DNA from: Verrucomicrobiota bacterium
GTDB lineage: Bacteria; Verrucomicrobiota; Verrucomicrobiia; Limisphaerales; JAFMIX01
NCBI GenBank assembly: GCA_026397895.1
Contig: JAPLTZ010000136.1
Coordinates: 1 to 25,519 of the forward strand
Reading direction: 5' to 3'
Length of the DNA stretch: 25,519 bases
The notes below the pieces were generated by a model. It was not told the origin of the DNA and did no database searches. It saw nothing but the letters and a program-made list of their open reading frames with translations. Shown one piece after another: positions 7,944 through 16,642 of the stretch. The stretch's first letter is position 1. Each line of letters starts with the position of its first letter. Position numbers and translations under genes: made by a program.

Positions 7944-9476
7944 ATGAAATCAAACCTCCGCCTCCTCTCCGCCGGCGCGCTCGTGCTCGCCGCCGCCAAC
8001 ACCATCTACGCCCAATACGCGCCGCCGGCGCTGACGCCGCCGTTCCCGGGCTTCCTCAACGAATATCTCCGCCAGAAAAATCCCTACGCCAACCAGTGGG
8101 ACCTCGGCGGCGACGCGCGCCTGCGCTACGAGGTCAAGGACGGCTTCGGCATGCCCGGCGTCGCCGGCTCGGTGGATTTCCGCGGCCACGGCGCGGACGT
8201 GGAGAACGATTACCTGCTGACGAAAATCAAATTCCACGCCGGCTACACCGACAAATGGTGGGGCGTCTATGCCGAGGGCCGCAGCAGTCTCGCCAACAGC
8301 GACGAACGCTTCGCCTATTTCGCCAACCCGCTGCCCGCCGGCACGAAAAACCGCCTCGGCGAAGGCCCGGAGTCGGACACGATTGACCTGCACCAGGCCT
8401 ACGTCACCGTCGGCAACCACAAGGAATTCCCGCTCTCCGTCAAAGTCGGCCGCCAGGAAATGAGCTACGGCGAGGAGCGGCTCGTCGGCGCGTTCGCGTG
8501 GAACAACATCGGCCGCGTGTTCGACGCCGTGAAAGTCCGCTGGCAGAACGAATGGTTCGGCGCGGACTTCTTCACCTCGCGCGTCGTGATCCCGCACGAC
8601 GGCACCTTCAACAACTACAACTACGACGACCTGTTCTCCGGCGTCTATGCCACCAGCACGAAAGTGCCGAAGCACACCCTCGAAGCGTATTTCCTCGCGC
8701 GCAATGCCTCCACCCACGCGCTCGCCGCCGAGACCAGCCCGGAGTTTCCCCAGCCCAGCAAACGCGACATCTACACCATCGGCGGCCGCCTCAAATCCAA
8801 GCCCGGCGAAATCGGCAACTGGGATTACACCATCGAAGGCGCGTATCAGTTCGGTGATTTCCGCGACACCCGCCTCCCGGGCGGCGTCGCCAACGCCCCG
8901 ATGCTCGATCAGGACGCGTTCATGGTCGTGCTGCAAGGCGGCTACACCTTCGCCGACACCTGGGGCACGCCGCGCCTCGGCCTCGAATACGATTACGCCT
9001 CCGGCGACAGCAACGCCACCGACGGCAAACACGGCACCTTCGAAAACCTGTTCCCCACGAACCACAAATTCTACGGCTACATGGATTTTGTCTCGCTGCA
9101 AAACATCCACGACCTGCGCGCCCTCTTCACCCTCAAGCCCTCACCCAAGGTCAGCATCGCCGTCGAAGGCCACGGCTTCTGGCTCGCCGACACGCACGAC
9201 AACTTCTACAACGTCGGCGGCGCCCCGCGCGGCGGCACGACCCTGGCCAGCAACGTCGGCACGGGCGGCGGCTACGGCGTCAACCCCACCTACGGCAACT
9301 ACGTCGGCTCGGAACTCGATGTCATCGTCGGCGTCGCCGTCACCCGGTTCGCCACGCTCGAAGTCGGCTACGGCCACTTCTTCGTCGGCGATTACATCAA
9401 CCAGTCCCTCGCCAGCGCCGCGTTCGGCTCGAAGGACGCGGACTATGTGTATCTCCAGACCTCGTTCAAATTCTGA
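7944..9476 (+). CDS. AlgE-like (alginate export family) outer-membrane porin of the nitrate locus
   Basis: The 510-residue protein starts with a Sec signal (MKSNLRLLSAGALVLAAANT, likely cut after IYA at residue 23). The body has alternating beta-strand character with many aromatic residues and ends in the aromatic residue expected of an outer-membrane barrel (YLQTSFKF). The stretch WDLGGDARLRYEVKDGF and later SVKVGRQEMSYGEERLVG match the alginate_export / AlgE porin family as recalled. Set between nrtD and nasC, with 34 bases before it and two bases after, it probably lets nitrate cross the outer membrane (inference). Alginate export itself is unlikely, because no alginate genes are near. Confidence 0.8.
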   Translation: MKSNLRLLSAGALVLAAANTIYAQYAPPALTPPFPGFLNEYLRQKNPYANQWDLGGDARLRYEVKDGFGMPGVAGSVDFRGHGADVENDYLLTKIKFHAGYTDKWWGVYAEGRSSLANSDERFAYFANPLPAGTKNRLGEGPESDTIDLHQAYVTVGNHKEFPLSVKVGRQEMSYGEERLVGAFAWNNIGRVFDAVKVRWQNEWFGADFFTSRVVIPHDGTFNNYNYDDLFSGVYATSTKVPKHTLEAYFLARNASTHALAAETSPEFPQPSKRDIYTIGGRLKSKPGEIGNWDYTIEGAYQFGDFRDTRLPGGVANAPMLDQDAFMVVLQGGYTFADTWGTPRLGLEYDYASGDSNATDGKHGTFENLFPTNHKFYGYMDFVSLQNIHDLRALFTLKPSPKVSIAVEGHGFWLADTHDNFYNVGGAPRGGTTLASNVGTGGGYGVNPTYGNYVGSELDVIVGVAVTRFATLEVGYGHFFVGDYINQSLASAAFGSKDADYVYLQTSFKF

Positions 9477-9478
9477 AG

Positions 9479-11578
9479 ATGGAGACCGCCGTCAAAACCG
9501 TCTGCCCCTACTGCGGCGTTGGTTGCGGCCTCGTGGCGAAAATCCGCGATGGCCGCATCACCGGCGTCAGCGGCGACAAGGAACATCCCTCGTCGCTCGG
9601 CGGCATCTGTCCGAAAGGCGCGCAAGTCGGCGAGATCGTCGCCACGCCGAACCGTCTCCGGCACGCGCAGCTCCGCGCCACGAACACCGTGCCGTTCACG
9701 CACGTCAGCCTGGATCGCGCGCTGTCGCACGTCGCGCTGCGCTTCCGCGAAATCATCCAGCGCCACGGACCGGACGCCGTGGCGTTCTACGTTTCCGGCC
9801 AGATCACGACCGAGGCGCAATACGTTTTCAACAAGCTCGCCAAGGGCGCGCTCGGCACCAACAACATTGACGCCAACTCGCGGCTCTGCATGGCCAGCGC
9901 CGTGAGCGCCTACAAGCTCGCGCTCGGCGCGGACGCCCCGCCGACGTGCTACGACGACATCGAGCTTGCCGAGTGCATCTTCATCGTCGGCGCGAACATG
10001 GCCGAGTGCCATCCTGTGCTGTGGCAGCGCGTCAAGCGCCGCGCCGCGCGCAAGCGCGTCCGCATCATCGTCGTGGACCCGCGGCGCACGCCGACCGCCG
10101 AGGGTGCGGACCTGCACCTGCCCATCGCGCCCGGCACGGACGTGGCCCTGCTCAACGCCATGCTCCACGTCCTCATCGCGCAAGGCTGGGTGAGCGAGAA
10201 ATTCATCCGCGCGCACACCGACAACTGGGAATCCGTCCGCCAGATTGCCGAAGCCTGGCCCCCGTCGCGCGCTGCGAAAGTCTGCGGCATTGACGAACAA
10301 CTCATTCATCGCGCCGCGTTCTGGTTCGGGCAGGCCGCCGAGTCCTTGAGCTTTTGGGCGATGGGCACGAACCAAAGCACCAGCGGCGTTGCGAACAATC
10401 TCGCCCTCATCAACCTCCACCTCGCCACCGGCAAGATCGGCCGCCCCGGCAGCGGGCCGTTCTCGCTCACCGGCCAGCCGAACGCGATGGGCGGTCGCGA
10501 AGTCGGCTACATGAGTGGCCTGCTTCCCGGCCATCGTGACGTGACGAACGCGAAACACCGCGAGGACATCGCCCGCATCTGGGGCGTGCCGAAAAGGAAA
10601 ATCCAACCCACGCCCGGCCTCGACGCCGTGGGCATGTTCGAGGCGCTCGAAGCCGGCGACGTGAAAGCCCTCTGGGTTGTCGGCTGCAACCCGCTCGCCT
10701 CGATGCCCAACGCGAACCAGACCCGCCGCGCGCTCGAACGCGCCGAGCTGCTCGTCGTGCAGGATTGTTATCACCCGACCGAAACCACGCAGCTCGCGCA
10801 CGTCCTGTTGCCCGCCGCGATGAGCTTGGAAGTCGAAGGCACGATGACCAATTCCGAGCGCCGCGTGAGCCTCATGCAGCCGTGCGTTCCGCCGCCCGGC
10901 GACGCGCGGCCCGATTGGGAGATCGGCGCGCGCTTCGCCGCCATGCTGGGCTTCGAGTCGCAATTTTCCTTCGCTAGCGCCAGCGATGTCTTCGAGGAAC
11001 ACAAGCAATGCTGCGCCGACGTTTACGCGCTCCAGATGAACGGCATCAGCTACAAACGTCTGCGCCGCCACGCCGTGCAATGGCCGTGCCCGCCCGGCGT
11101 CAGCCACGGCGTCGCGCGCCGGTATCGCAATAAAGTTTTCGCCACGCCGAACGGCCACGCGCAGTTCCAGCCCGTGGATTTCCGCCCGCCCGCCGATGCG
11201 CTCACGCCGCGCTTTCCGCTCGTGCTGAACACCGGCCGCCGCGCGAGCCAATGGCACACCCGCACCAAGACCGGCCACGTCGCGAAGCTGAACCAGGCCA
11301 ACCCCGCACCCTTCATCGCCGCGCACCCCGACGACGCCACCCCGCTCGGCCTCAAGGACGGCGACGCCGTGCGCCTCGTCTCGCGTCGCGGCTTCGCGCG
11401 CTCCACGCTGCGCCTCGACGACGGCTTGCGCCCCGGCACGCTGTTCATGTCGTTTCACTGGGGGCAACTCCACGACGAACACGGCTGCGCCAACGCCGTC
11501 ACGCACGGCGAATACGATCCCATCTCGCGCCAGCCGGAACTGAAATTCAGCGCCGTGCGCCTGGAAAAAATTTCATGA
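9479..11578 (+). CDS. nasC: Assimilatory nitrate reductase catalytic subunit
   Basis: This molybdopterin enzyme reduces nitrate to nitrite in the cytoplasm. The 699-residue protein carries an N-terminal [4Fe-4S] site with Cys9, Cys12, Cys16 and Cys44 (VCPYCGVGC, then ICPKG), and the molybdenum ligand Cys137 in NSRLCMASAV, as in the Nas/Nap branch. There is no Tat signal, which suits an assimilatory rather than periplasmic enzyme. Residues from about 570 on (PLVLNTGRRASQWHTRTKTG) form the C-terminal dinucleotide-binding domain; the extra C-terminal [2Fe-2S] domain of some NasA proteins is absent. The start lies two bases after the porin stop, and the stop overlaps the following flavoprotein start (ATGA). 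Confidence 0.95.
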   Translation: METAVKTVCPYCGVGCGLVAKIRDGRITGVSGDKEHPSSLGGICPKGAQVGEIVATPNRLRHAQLRATNTVPFTHVSLDRALSHVALRFREIIQRHGPDAVAFYVSGQITTEAQYVFNKLAKGALGTNNIDANSRLCMASAVSAYKLALGADAPPTCYDDIELAECIFIVGANMAECHPVLWQRVKRRAARKRVRIIVVDPRRTPTAEGADLHLPIAPGTDVALLNAMLHVLIAQGWVSEKFIRAHTDNWESVRQIAEAWPPSRAAKVCGIDEQLIHRAAFWFGQAAESLSFWAMGTNQSTSGVANNLALINLHLATGKIGRPGSGPFSLTGQPNAMGGREVGYMSGLLPGHRDVTNAKHREDIARIWGVPKRKIQPTPGLDAVGMFEALEAGDVKALWVVGCNPLASMPNANQTRRALERAELLVVQDCYHPTETTQLAHVLLPAAMSLEVEGTMTNSERRVSLMQPCVPPPGDARPDWEIGARFAAMLGFESQFSFASASDVFEEHKQCCADVYALQMNGISYKRLRRHAVQWPCPPGVSHGVARRYRNKVFATPNGHAQFQPVDFRPPADALTPRFPLVLNTGRRASQWHTRTKTGHVAKLNQANPAPFIAAHPDDATPLGLKDGDAVRLVSRRGFARSTLRLDDGLRPGTLFMSFHWGQLHDEHGCANAVTHGEYDPISRQPELKFSAVRLEKIS

Positions 11579-12939
11579 CGCCGATCCCATTCATCCCCGA
11601 AACCGCCCCGTTCACCGCCGAGCAACGCGCGTGGCTCAACGGCTTCCTCGCCGGGCTTCTCGCGCAGACGCCGCCCGCGCCGCAGACCAATAACGTGCCC
11701 GCCGCCGCCGACGACGAGCCGCTGCTCGTGCTCTTCGGCTCGCAGACCGGCAGCGCGGAGGGGCTGGCCAAACGCATCGCCAAGGAAGCGCCGTTGCGCG
11801 GCTTCGCGCCCAAGCTCGCCGCGCTGAACGATTTTGAATCCGCCGGTTTCGCCAGCGCGGGCAAGGCCGTCATCATCAGCAGCACCTGGGGCGACGGCGA
11901 GCCGCCGGACAACGCCGTGAATTTCTGGAGCTGGCTCGCCGCCGACTCCGCGCCGCGCCTGGAGAACCTGCGTTTCGCCGTCCTCGGTCTCGGCGACAAA
12001 AACTATTCCGACTTCTGCGGCGCATCCAAGAAGTTCGACGCCCGCCTCGAAGCCCTCGGCGCGAAACGCCTCGTCCCCCGCGCCGAGTGCGACGTGGATT
12101 ACGAGACGGCGGCGGTGGGTTGGATTGATGGCCTTTGGGAAAAGCTGGGCGGCGGCGGAGCGCCGAGCAACGCCTCGGCCAGTTTCGTTGGAGTTCAAGC
12201 TTCAGCTTGTTCGGGGGACACGCTAAAGCGTGAACTCCAACGCGCCGAATCGGAGTTTGGCGCTCCGCCCTGCGCCGTCCTCACCTCGCAGGGCCGCACG
12301 TTCCCGGTGGACATCGAATATCTCCCGCACCGACTCGGCGCGAACCCGCCGCCGCCGTGGGAGCTGGCGGCGGACGCCTTCGCCCAGTTCGTCAGCTCCG
12401 GCGGCAAGGGCGACGTGCTCGTCTTCATGCCCGGCGGCTTCGAGATTTCGCAGACCATCCAGGCCATCCGCAACATGTCGGAATCGCGCGGCTACCTCGT
12501 GTTGCCGCTGCACGGCGAACTCTCGCCGCGCGACCAGGACGCCGCCGTCGAGCGCTACGAACAGCCCAAGGTCATCGTCTCCACCAACGTCGCCGAGACG
12601 AGCATCACGATCGATGGCGTTAAACTCGTGATTGATTCCGGCCTCGCCCGCATCGCCCGCTACGACGCGAACCGCGGCATCAACACGCTGCTCGTCGAAA
12701 AGATTTCCCAAGCCAGCAGTGACCAACGCGCTGGCCGCGCCGGTCGCACCGCGCCGGGCCGTTGCATGCGGCTCTGGTCGCGCGCCGAACACGACGAGCG
12801 CGCGCCGCAGGAATTGCCGGAAATCAAGCGGCTGGATTTGTCGGAGGTCGTGCTCACGCTCAAGGCGGCGGGCGTGGAAGATTGTCGCGCCTGTCTCCAA
12901 TCAAACTCAATCTTCCGCTCAAGCGGAACAGAAAGATAG
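11575..12939 (+). CDS. Chimeric reading frame: diflavin reductase (CysJ-like) flavodoxin domain joined to part of an HrpB-type helicase
   Basis: Residues 1 to about 193 are the start of a sulfite-reductase-alpha-like flavoprotein: a lead sequence PFTAEQRAWLNGFLAGLL, the FMN loop FGSQTGSAEG near residues 54-63, SSTWGDGEPPDNA, and GLGDKNYSDFCG. Such a protein right after nasC probably passes electrons to nitrate reductase. The FAD and NADPH domains, about 400 residues, are missing. After a palindrome-rich stretch (12154-12269) the frame continues in helicase sequence: GRTFPVDIEYLP, GDVLVFMPGG, the motif STNVAETSITIDG and QRAGRAGRT, which are the second RecA domain of DEAH/HrpB helicases. A functional fusion is implausible. 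The frame ends inside a second palindrome. Read this as two truncated genes. Confidence 0.85.
   Translation: MTPIPFIPETAPFTAEQRAWLNGFLAGLLAQTPPAPQTNNVPAAADDEPLLVLFGSQTGSAEGLAKRIAKEAPLRGFAPKLAALNDFESAGFASAGKAVIISSTWGDGEPPDNAVNFWSWLAADSAPRLENLRFAVLGLGDKNYSDFCGASKKFDARLEALGAKRLVPRAECDVDYETAAVGWIDGLWEKLGGGGAPSNASASFVGVQASACSGDTLKRELQRAESEFGAPPCAVLTSQGRTFPVDIEYLPHRLGANPPPPWELAADAFAQFVSSGGKGDVLVFMPGGFEISQTIQAIRNMSESRGYLVLPLHGELSPRDQDAAVERYEQPKVIVSTNVAETSITIDGVKLVIDSGLARIARYDANRGINTLLVEKISQASSDQRAGRAGRTAPGRCMRLWSRAEHDERAPQELPEIKRLDLSEVVLTLKAAGVEDCRACLQSNSIFRSSGTER
12154..12269. repeat. Cluster of interspersed palindromes at the flavoprotein/helicase seam
   Basis: Outer arms GGCGGAGCGCC (12154-12164) and its complement (12259-12269) enclose a second perfect stem, CGTTGGAGTTCA (12186-12197) with 12231-12242. 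Inside that lie two small hairpins: CAAGCT-TC-AGCTTG (12196-12209) and CACGCT-AA-AGCGTG (12219-12232). A further hairpin CGGAG...CTCCG sits at 12251-12267. The stem-plus-two-hairpins layout is like a cloverleaf and recurs at 21505-21563. It lies exactly where the open frame changes from flavodoxin to helicase. Confidence 0.8.
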
Positions 12940-12959
12940 AGACAGGCGCGACGCCTGTC
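12884..12959. repeat. Interspersed palindrome inside the hrpB remnant
   Basis: Perfect 14-bp arms GTCGCGCCTGTCTC (12884-12897) and 12939-12952 enclose an inner hairpin TTCCGC-TCAA-GCGGAA (12913-12928). The right arm can instead form its own hairpin with the following GCCTGTC (12941-12959). It replaces about 30 codons normally present in HrpB proteins and brings the stop codon at 12937-12939. It looks like a short interspersed repeat of the REP type. Confidence 0.8.
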
Positions 12960-12964
12960 CTACG

Positions 12965-14278
12965 AGCATCACCGCCATCGGGCGCAAGATGCTCGCCTTC
13001 CCCGTCCACCCGCGCTACTCGCGGATGCTGCTCGCCGCGCAGGAATACGGCTGCGTGCATCAGGCGTGCCTCGTCGCCGCGCTCACGCAGGGCCGCGACC
13101 TCCTGCTGCGCGGCGGCGGCAAGGACATGCGCAACGACCGCGAAGATTTACTCGGTGAGAAAGCGACTTCCGATTTCTGGATTCTCATGCGCGCGTGGAA
13201 TTTTGCGGCGAAGAATCAGTTCCGCCTCGACGCCTGCCGCCAACTGGGCATCCACGCCGTCACCGCCAAGCAAGTCGGCCCGCTGTTCGAGCAATTCCTC
13301 CGTATCGCCAAGGACGAAGGGCTCGACACCACGCCGCGCGAGGTGAAGGACGAGGCGTTGCAGAAATGCATCCTCATCGGCTTCAGTGACCGCGTGGGGC
13401 GGCGCATGGATCAGGGCACGCTCCGCTGCGAACTCGTCCACGGCCGGCGCGGCGTGCTCGCGCGCGAAAGCGTGGTGCAGAAAGCGCCGCTGTTCGTCGT
13501 CGCTGAAATCCGCGAGGTCGGCGGCCGCGACAACGAGGTGAATACCATCCTCTCCATCGCCACCGCCATCGAAGTGGAGTGGCTCAAGGAACTTTTCCCC
13601 GACGACATCAAGAGCGAGGTTCACGTGCAGTGGGACGCGCAGGCCAAGCGCGTGATGGCGGCGGAGCTGTTGCGTTTCCGCGACCTCGCGCTCGCCGCCA
13701 AGCGCGTTGACCCGCCGCCCGCCGACGCCGCGGCGCGGTTGTTGGCGGAGGAAATCAACGCTGGCCGATTGCTGCTGCCGAACTGGGATCATCATGTCGA
13801 GCAATGGCTGCAACGGCTGAAGTTGCTCGGCCAGCATTGCGCGGACTTGCAATTGCCGCCCATCACGGACGAGGACAAGAAGGCCATCATCGAGCAACTT
13901 TGCCACGGCGCGGCGAGCTACAAGGACGTGAAGGAGCGCGAGGTGAAGCCGGTCGTAATGTCGTGGCTCTCGCCCGCGCAGCGCGAGTTGCTGGACAAGC
14001 ACGCGCCGGAGCGGCTCACGCTCTCGAACGGGCGCACGCCGAAGGTGAACTACGAGGAAGGCCGCGCGCCTTACATCTCACTGCGCATCCAGGAGCTTTA
14101 CGACGTGACGCAGACGCCAAAGATCGCGCTGGGCCGCGTGCCGGTGACGGTGCATATTCTGACGCCGGGCATGAAGCCGATCCAAGTCACGCAAGACCTC
14201 GCGAGCTTCTGGCGCGAGCATTACCCGAAGATCAAATCCGAACTGGCGCGGAAATATCCTAAGCATTTGTGGAAATGA
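12965..14278 (+). pseudogene. hrpB: HrpB-type ATP-dependent helicase, C-terminal part
   Basis: Coding similarity to DEAH-box HrpB helicases resumes at ITAIGRKMLAFPVHPRYSRM in a different frame from the upstream helicase segment and runs to TGA 14276-14278. The visible parts are the ratchet/HA2 region, a long middle region, and the HrpB C-terminal domain ending YPKIKSELARKYPKHLW. Together with 12270-12883 this covers roughly the second RecA domain to the C-terminus of a protein usually of 800 or more residues. The first RecA domain with Walker A and the DEAH box is absent. As written it cannot be active. Whether the cell or the assembly lost the rest is open. The stop overlaps the next gene's start. 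Confidence 0.85.
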
Positions 14279-14589
14279 ACTTGTTCCAAAAACTGGCCAC
14301 ACGTTTTCAAACACCGCAATTGACGCGGACGCGGATTGTCAGCGCACTCGCCGTGGCGGTGGTCGCGGACGGCATTCAGATTCCACTGCAAGCCGTGCCC
14401 GTTGCGCCTGAAATCATCGACGTGATCGCGATGGTGGCGACGAGCGCAATCCTGGGTTTTCACTGGCTGCTGCTGCCGACGTTCCTGGTGGAGTTCGTTC
14501 CGCTCGTGGACATGATGCCGACGTGGACGGGCTGTGTGGTGGGCGTAATCGCGCTGCGGAAGCGCGCGCAAGGTAAAACCGGGAATTGA
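14275..14589 (+). CDS. Small integral membrane protein, conserved hypothetical
   Basis: The 104-residue product starts at an ATG overlapping the hrpB stop (ATGA). Three hydrophobic stretches are visible: IVSALAVAVVADGIQI, then DVIAMVATSAILGFHWLLL, then the segment around WTGCVVGVIALRK. A conserved-looking FLVEFVPLVDMMPTW lies between the last two. I recall similar small membrane proteins in other bacteria with the same EFVPxVDMxPTW pattern, but no function. The translational overlap with hrpB may reflect operon packing only. Function is unknown. Confidence 0.7.
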   Translation: MNLFQKLATRFQTPQLTRTRIVSALAVAVVADGIQIPLQAVPVAPEIIDVIAMVATSAILGFHWLLLPTFLVEFVPLVDMMPTWTGCVVGVIALRKRAQGKTGN

Positions 14590-14645
14590 ACCTTGAATTT
14601 CGCCGCATCTTGGCTTAACCAATCGCGCGTCGTTTTTAATTTCAC

Positions 14646-15152
14646 ATGAAAAAATCAAAAAGCTCCAAACCCGTCGTCGGCATTCTCATGGGCAGTGATT
14701 CGGATTGGCCGGTGATGAAAACCGCCGCCGCCGTCTGCAAGGAATTTGGCATCGTTTGCGAAGCGCTGGTGATCTCCGCGCACCGCGATCCGCATGGCTT
14801 GGAAAAATACGCCAGCAGCGCGGTCAAGCGCGGCATCCGCGTCATCATCGCCGGCGCGGGCGGCGCGGCGCATCTGCCGGGCGTGACGGCGGCATTCACG
14901 CCGCTGCCAATCATCGGCGTGCCAATTGTTGGCAAAGCGTTGGACGGGATGGATTCGTTGCTCTCCATCGTGCAGATGACGCCAGGCGTGCCGGTGGCGA
15001 CGGTGGGCGTCGGCGCGGGACGCAACGCGGGCATTCTCGCAGTGCAAATCCTCGCGGTGGCGGATGCGAAGCTTCAGAACGCGCTGTTCCGTTTCAAAGC
15101 CCGACTGACGAAAGAATCGCGCGCGAAGAACAAAACCCTTTCCGCCGGGTAA
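14646..15152 (+). CDS. purE: N5-carboxyaminoimidazole ribonucleotide mutase (PurE)
   Basis: PurE moves the carboxyl group of N5-CAIR to give CAIR in purine synthesis. The 168-residue protein is the normal length for class I PurE. Visible motifs are GILMGSDSDWPVM near the N-terminus, the catalytic His in ISAHRDP, and the glycine-rich IAGAGGAAHLPG. Most class I enzymes read SAHRTP; the Asp here is a small variant. It starts 56 bases after the membrane protein gene and converges with the TPR gene 15 bases downstream. purK is not in the window, so purE stands alone here. Confidence 0.95.
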   Translation: MKKSKSSKPVVGILMGSDSDWPVMKTAAAVCKEFGIVCEALVISAHRDPHGLEKYASSAVKRGIRVIIAGAGGAAHLPGVTAAFTPLPIIGVPIVGKALDGMDSLLSIVQMTPGVPVATVGVGAGRNAGILAVQILAVADAKLQNALFRFKARLTKESRAKNKTLSAG

Positions 15153-15167
15153 GCGCGGCGGCGGAAT

Positions 15168-16562
15168 TTATTGCCCGGCGTAGAAGGCGTCCACTTTGGC
15201 GGACACGTCCTTGTAGCCGATGTCGGTTTCGTAGATGAGCTTGAACTGCTCCATCGCCTCGTCTTTCTTGCCCATCTTTTCGAGGACGCAGCCGAGCTGG
15301 TAGACAAGTTCCTTCCTTTCGTCGTCGAAGCCGGTTTTCTCCTTGAGCGCGTTCTGCAACGTGCGCGCCGCGAGGTCGAACATCTTGCGGGTGGCAAAGC
15401 ATTGCGCGAGCAGGCTCATGGCAGCGATGCGTTTGTGGGGATTGTTCTGCGCCTTCTGCAATTCCTGGATGGCCTCGCCGATCTTGCCGGCTTTGAAAAG
15501 CAACTGCGCGAATTCAAACCGGATGACGAGATCGGTGGGGAAGCGCTCCACGCGCTGCTGACATTCGGCGAGCTGGTAGGCCAGCTTTTCGGCCTCCAAC
15601 CGCGCCACGGTGGCGGCGTGGTCGGGCGCGGCGGGGTCGAGGTGGGCGATCTGGTGGTCGCATTTCCGCACGACGGTGAGGGCGATGTTGCGGTCGAGCG
15701 AGGAATCGTTGCCGCCTTCGGACTTCTTGATACGGTCGTAATATTCCAGCGCGCGGTCGAACTGCTCCTTCTGCGTGTAAAGCTCGGCGAGGTCGCGGAT
15801 GAGCTTGAGGTTGTTCGGCTCGGTCTGCAGGCGCGTTTCATATTCGCCGATGAGCCGGGCGGCCACGTCCTCCGTCTTTTCCACGCGCTTCTCCTGTTCG
15901 AGCGAGACGGCCTCGTCCTTGTCCCGCAAAATGTCGCGATATGAACCCGTCCCGGTGGCGAGCGTCTCGTAGCCGTTCTCGCCCATCGTGCGCAGCGCGG
16001 CGACGTTCTTGAGCTGCTTGGACAGTTCGCCGTCGGCGGGAAAGGCGCGGCAAAGCTCGCCCAGCAACCGCTCGGCGCGGTTCACGTCGCCGGCCTGGGA
16101 GAGGGCGTCGGCGAGTTGGGCGGTGGCGGCCTTGTCGCCGGGGGCATTGCGGACGACGGCTTCGAGTGAGAGCACGGCGGTGCGGGGCATCTCGGCGGCG
16201 AGCGCGGCGTCGGCGAGGATTTTGTGGGCGGTGAAATTGTGCGGGTCGCCGTTGAGAATCTGCTCGGCGGTGGCGATGGCCTCGAGCGGATTGCGGTGGA
16301 CGGCGAGGCGGGCCTTGGTCAGTTGCGGCGAGGCACCGGCGAAGTTGAACGCCTTCTTGAAGAAGCCGCCGGCCTTGCCCGCCTTGCCCGCCTGCGCGGC
16401 ACGGAGGGACTCGCGGCACTCGTAGCAGGCGGGTTCTTTGTCGAGGATCTGGTTGTAGAGGGCGATGGCGTAATCGAAATTATCGCGCTGCAGCGCCTCG
16501 TTGCCTTTGCGGAACAACGCCTTCAAATCGTGGGCGATGTCATTCACACTTTTTTCAGCCAT
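15168..16562 (-). CDS. Tetratricopeptide-repeat protein, conserved hypothetical
   Basis: The 464-residue protein is helical throughout with recurring TPR patterns, for example ALQRDNFDYAIALYNQIL, ATAEQILNGDPHNFTAHKILADAAL, LAELYTQKEQFDRALEYYDRI and LGCVLEKMGKKDEAMEQFK. There is no signal peptide or membrane segment, so it is probably cytoplasmic and a scaffold for protein contacts. A short basic Gly/Ala-rich linker (AGKAGKAGGFFKKAF) lies near residue 62. It converges with purE, and the phased tandem array lies immediately upstream of its start. I do not recognise a specific function; similar proteins are, as I recall, common in Verrucomicrobiota. Confidence 0.85.
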   Translation of the reverse strand: MAEKSVNDIAHDLKALFRKGNEALQRDNFDYAIALYNQILDKEPACYECRESLRAAQAGKAGKAGGFFKKAFNFAGASPQLTKARLAVHRNPLEAIATAEQILNGDPHNFTAHKILADAALAAEMPRTAVLSLEAVVRNAPGDKAATAQLADALSQAGDVNRAERLLGELCRAFPADGELSKQLKNVAALRTMGENGYETLATGTGSYRDILRDKDEAVSLEQEKRVEKTEDVAARLIGEYETRLQTEPNNLKLIRDLAELYTQKEQFDRALEYYDRIKKSEGGNDSSLDRNIALTVVRKCDHQIAHLDPAAPDHAATVARLEAEKLAYQLAECQQRVERFPTDLVIRFEFAQLLFKAGKIGEAIQELQKAQNNPHKRIAAMSLLAQCFATRKMFDLAARTLQNALKEKTGFDDERKELVYQLGCVLEKMGKKDEAMEQFKLIYETDIGYKDVSAKVDAFYAGQ

Positions 16563-16642
16563 GCCGGGAACTTAAGCGGAGCGCCGGAAAAAATCCAATG
16601 CAACTGCAGTCATTGGGTGACGTCCCAAATGATTTCAAGTCG

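Noticed and set aside
9443..11506. A 687-codon frame antisense to nasC, and similar long antisense frames at 4747-6195 and 7950-9110
   Set aside because: These are shadows of GC-rich coding DNA: they mirror strong genes, are Arg/Ala/Val/Glu-rich and contain no recognisable domain.
11575..12939. A genuine flavodoxin-helicase fusion enzyme
   Set aside because: Both parts are truncated in the middle of domains, the join is made of palindromic repeat DNA, and the frame ends in another repeat.
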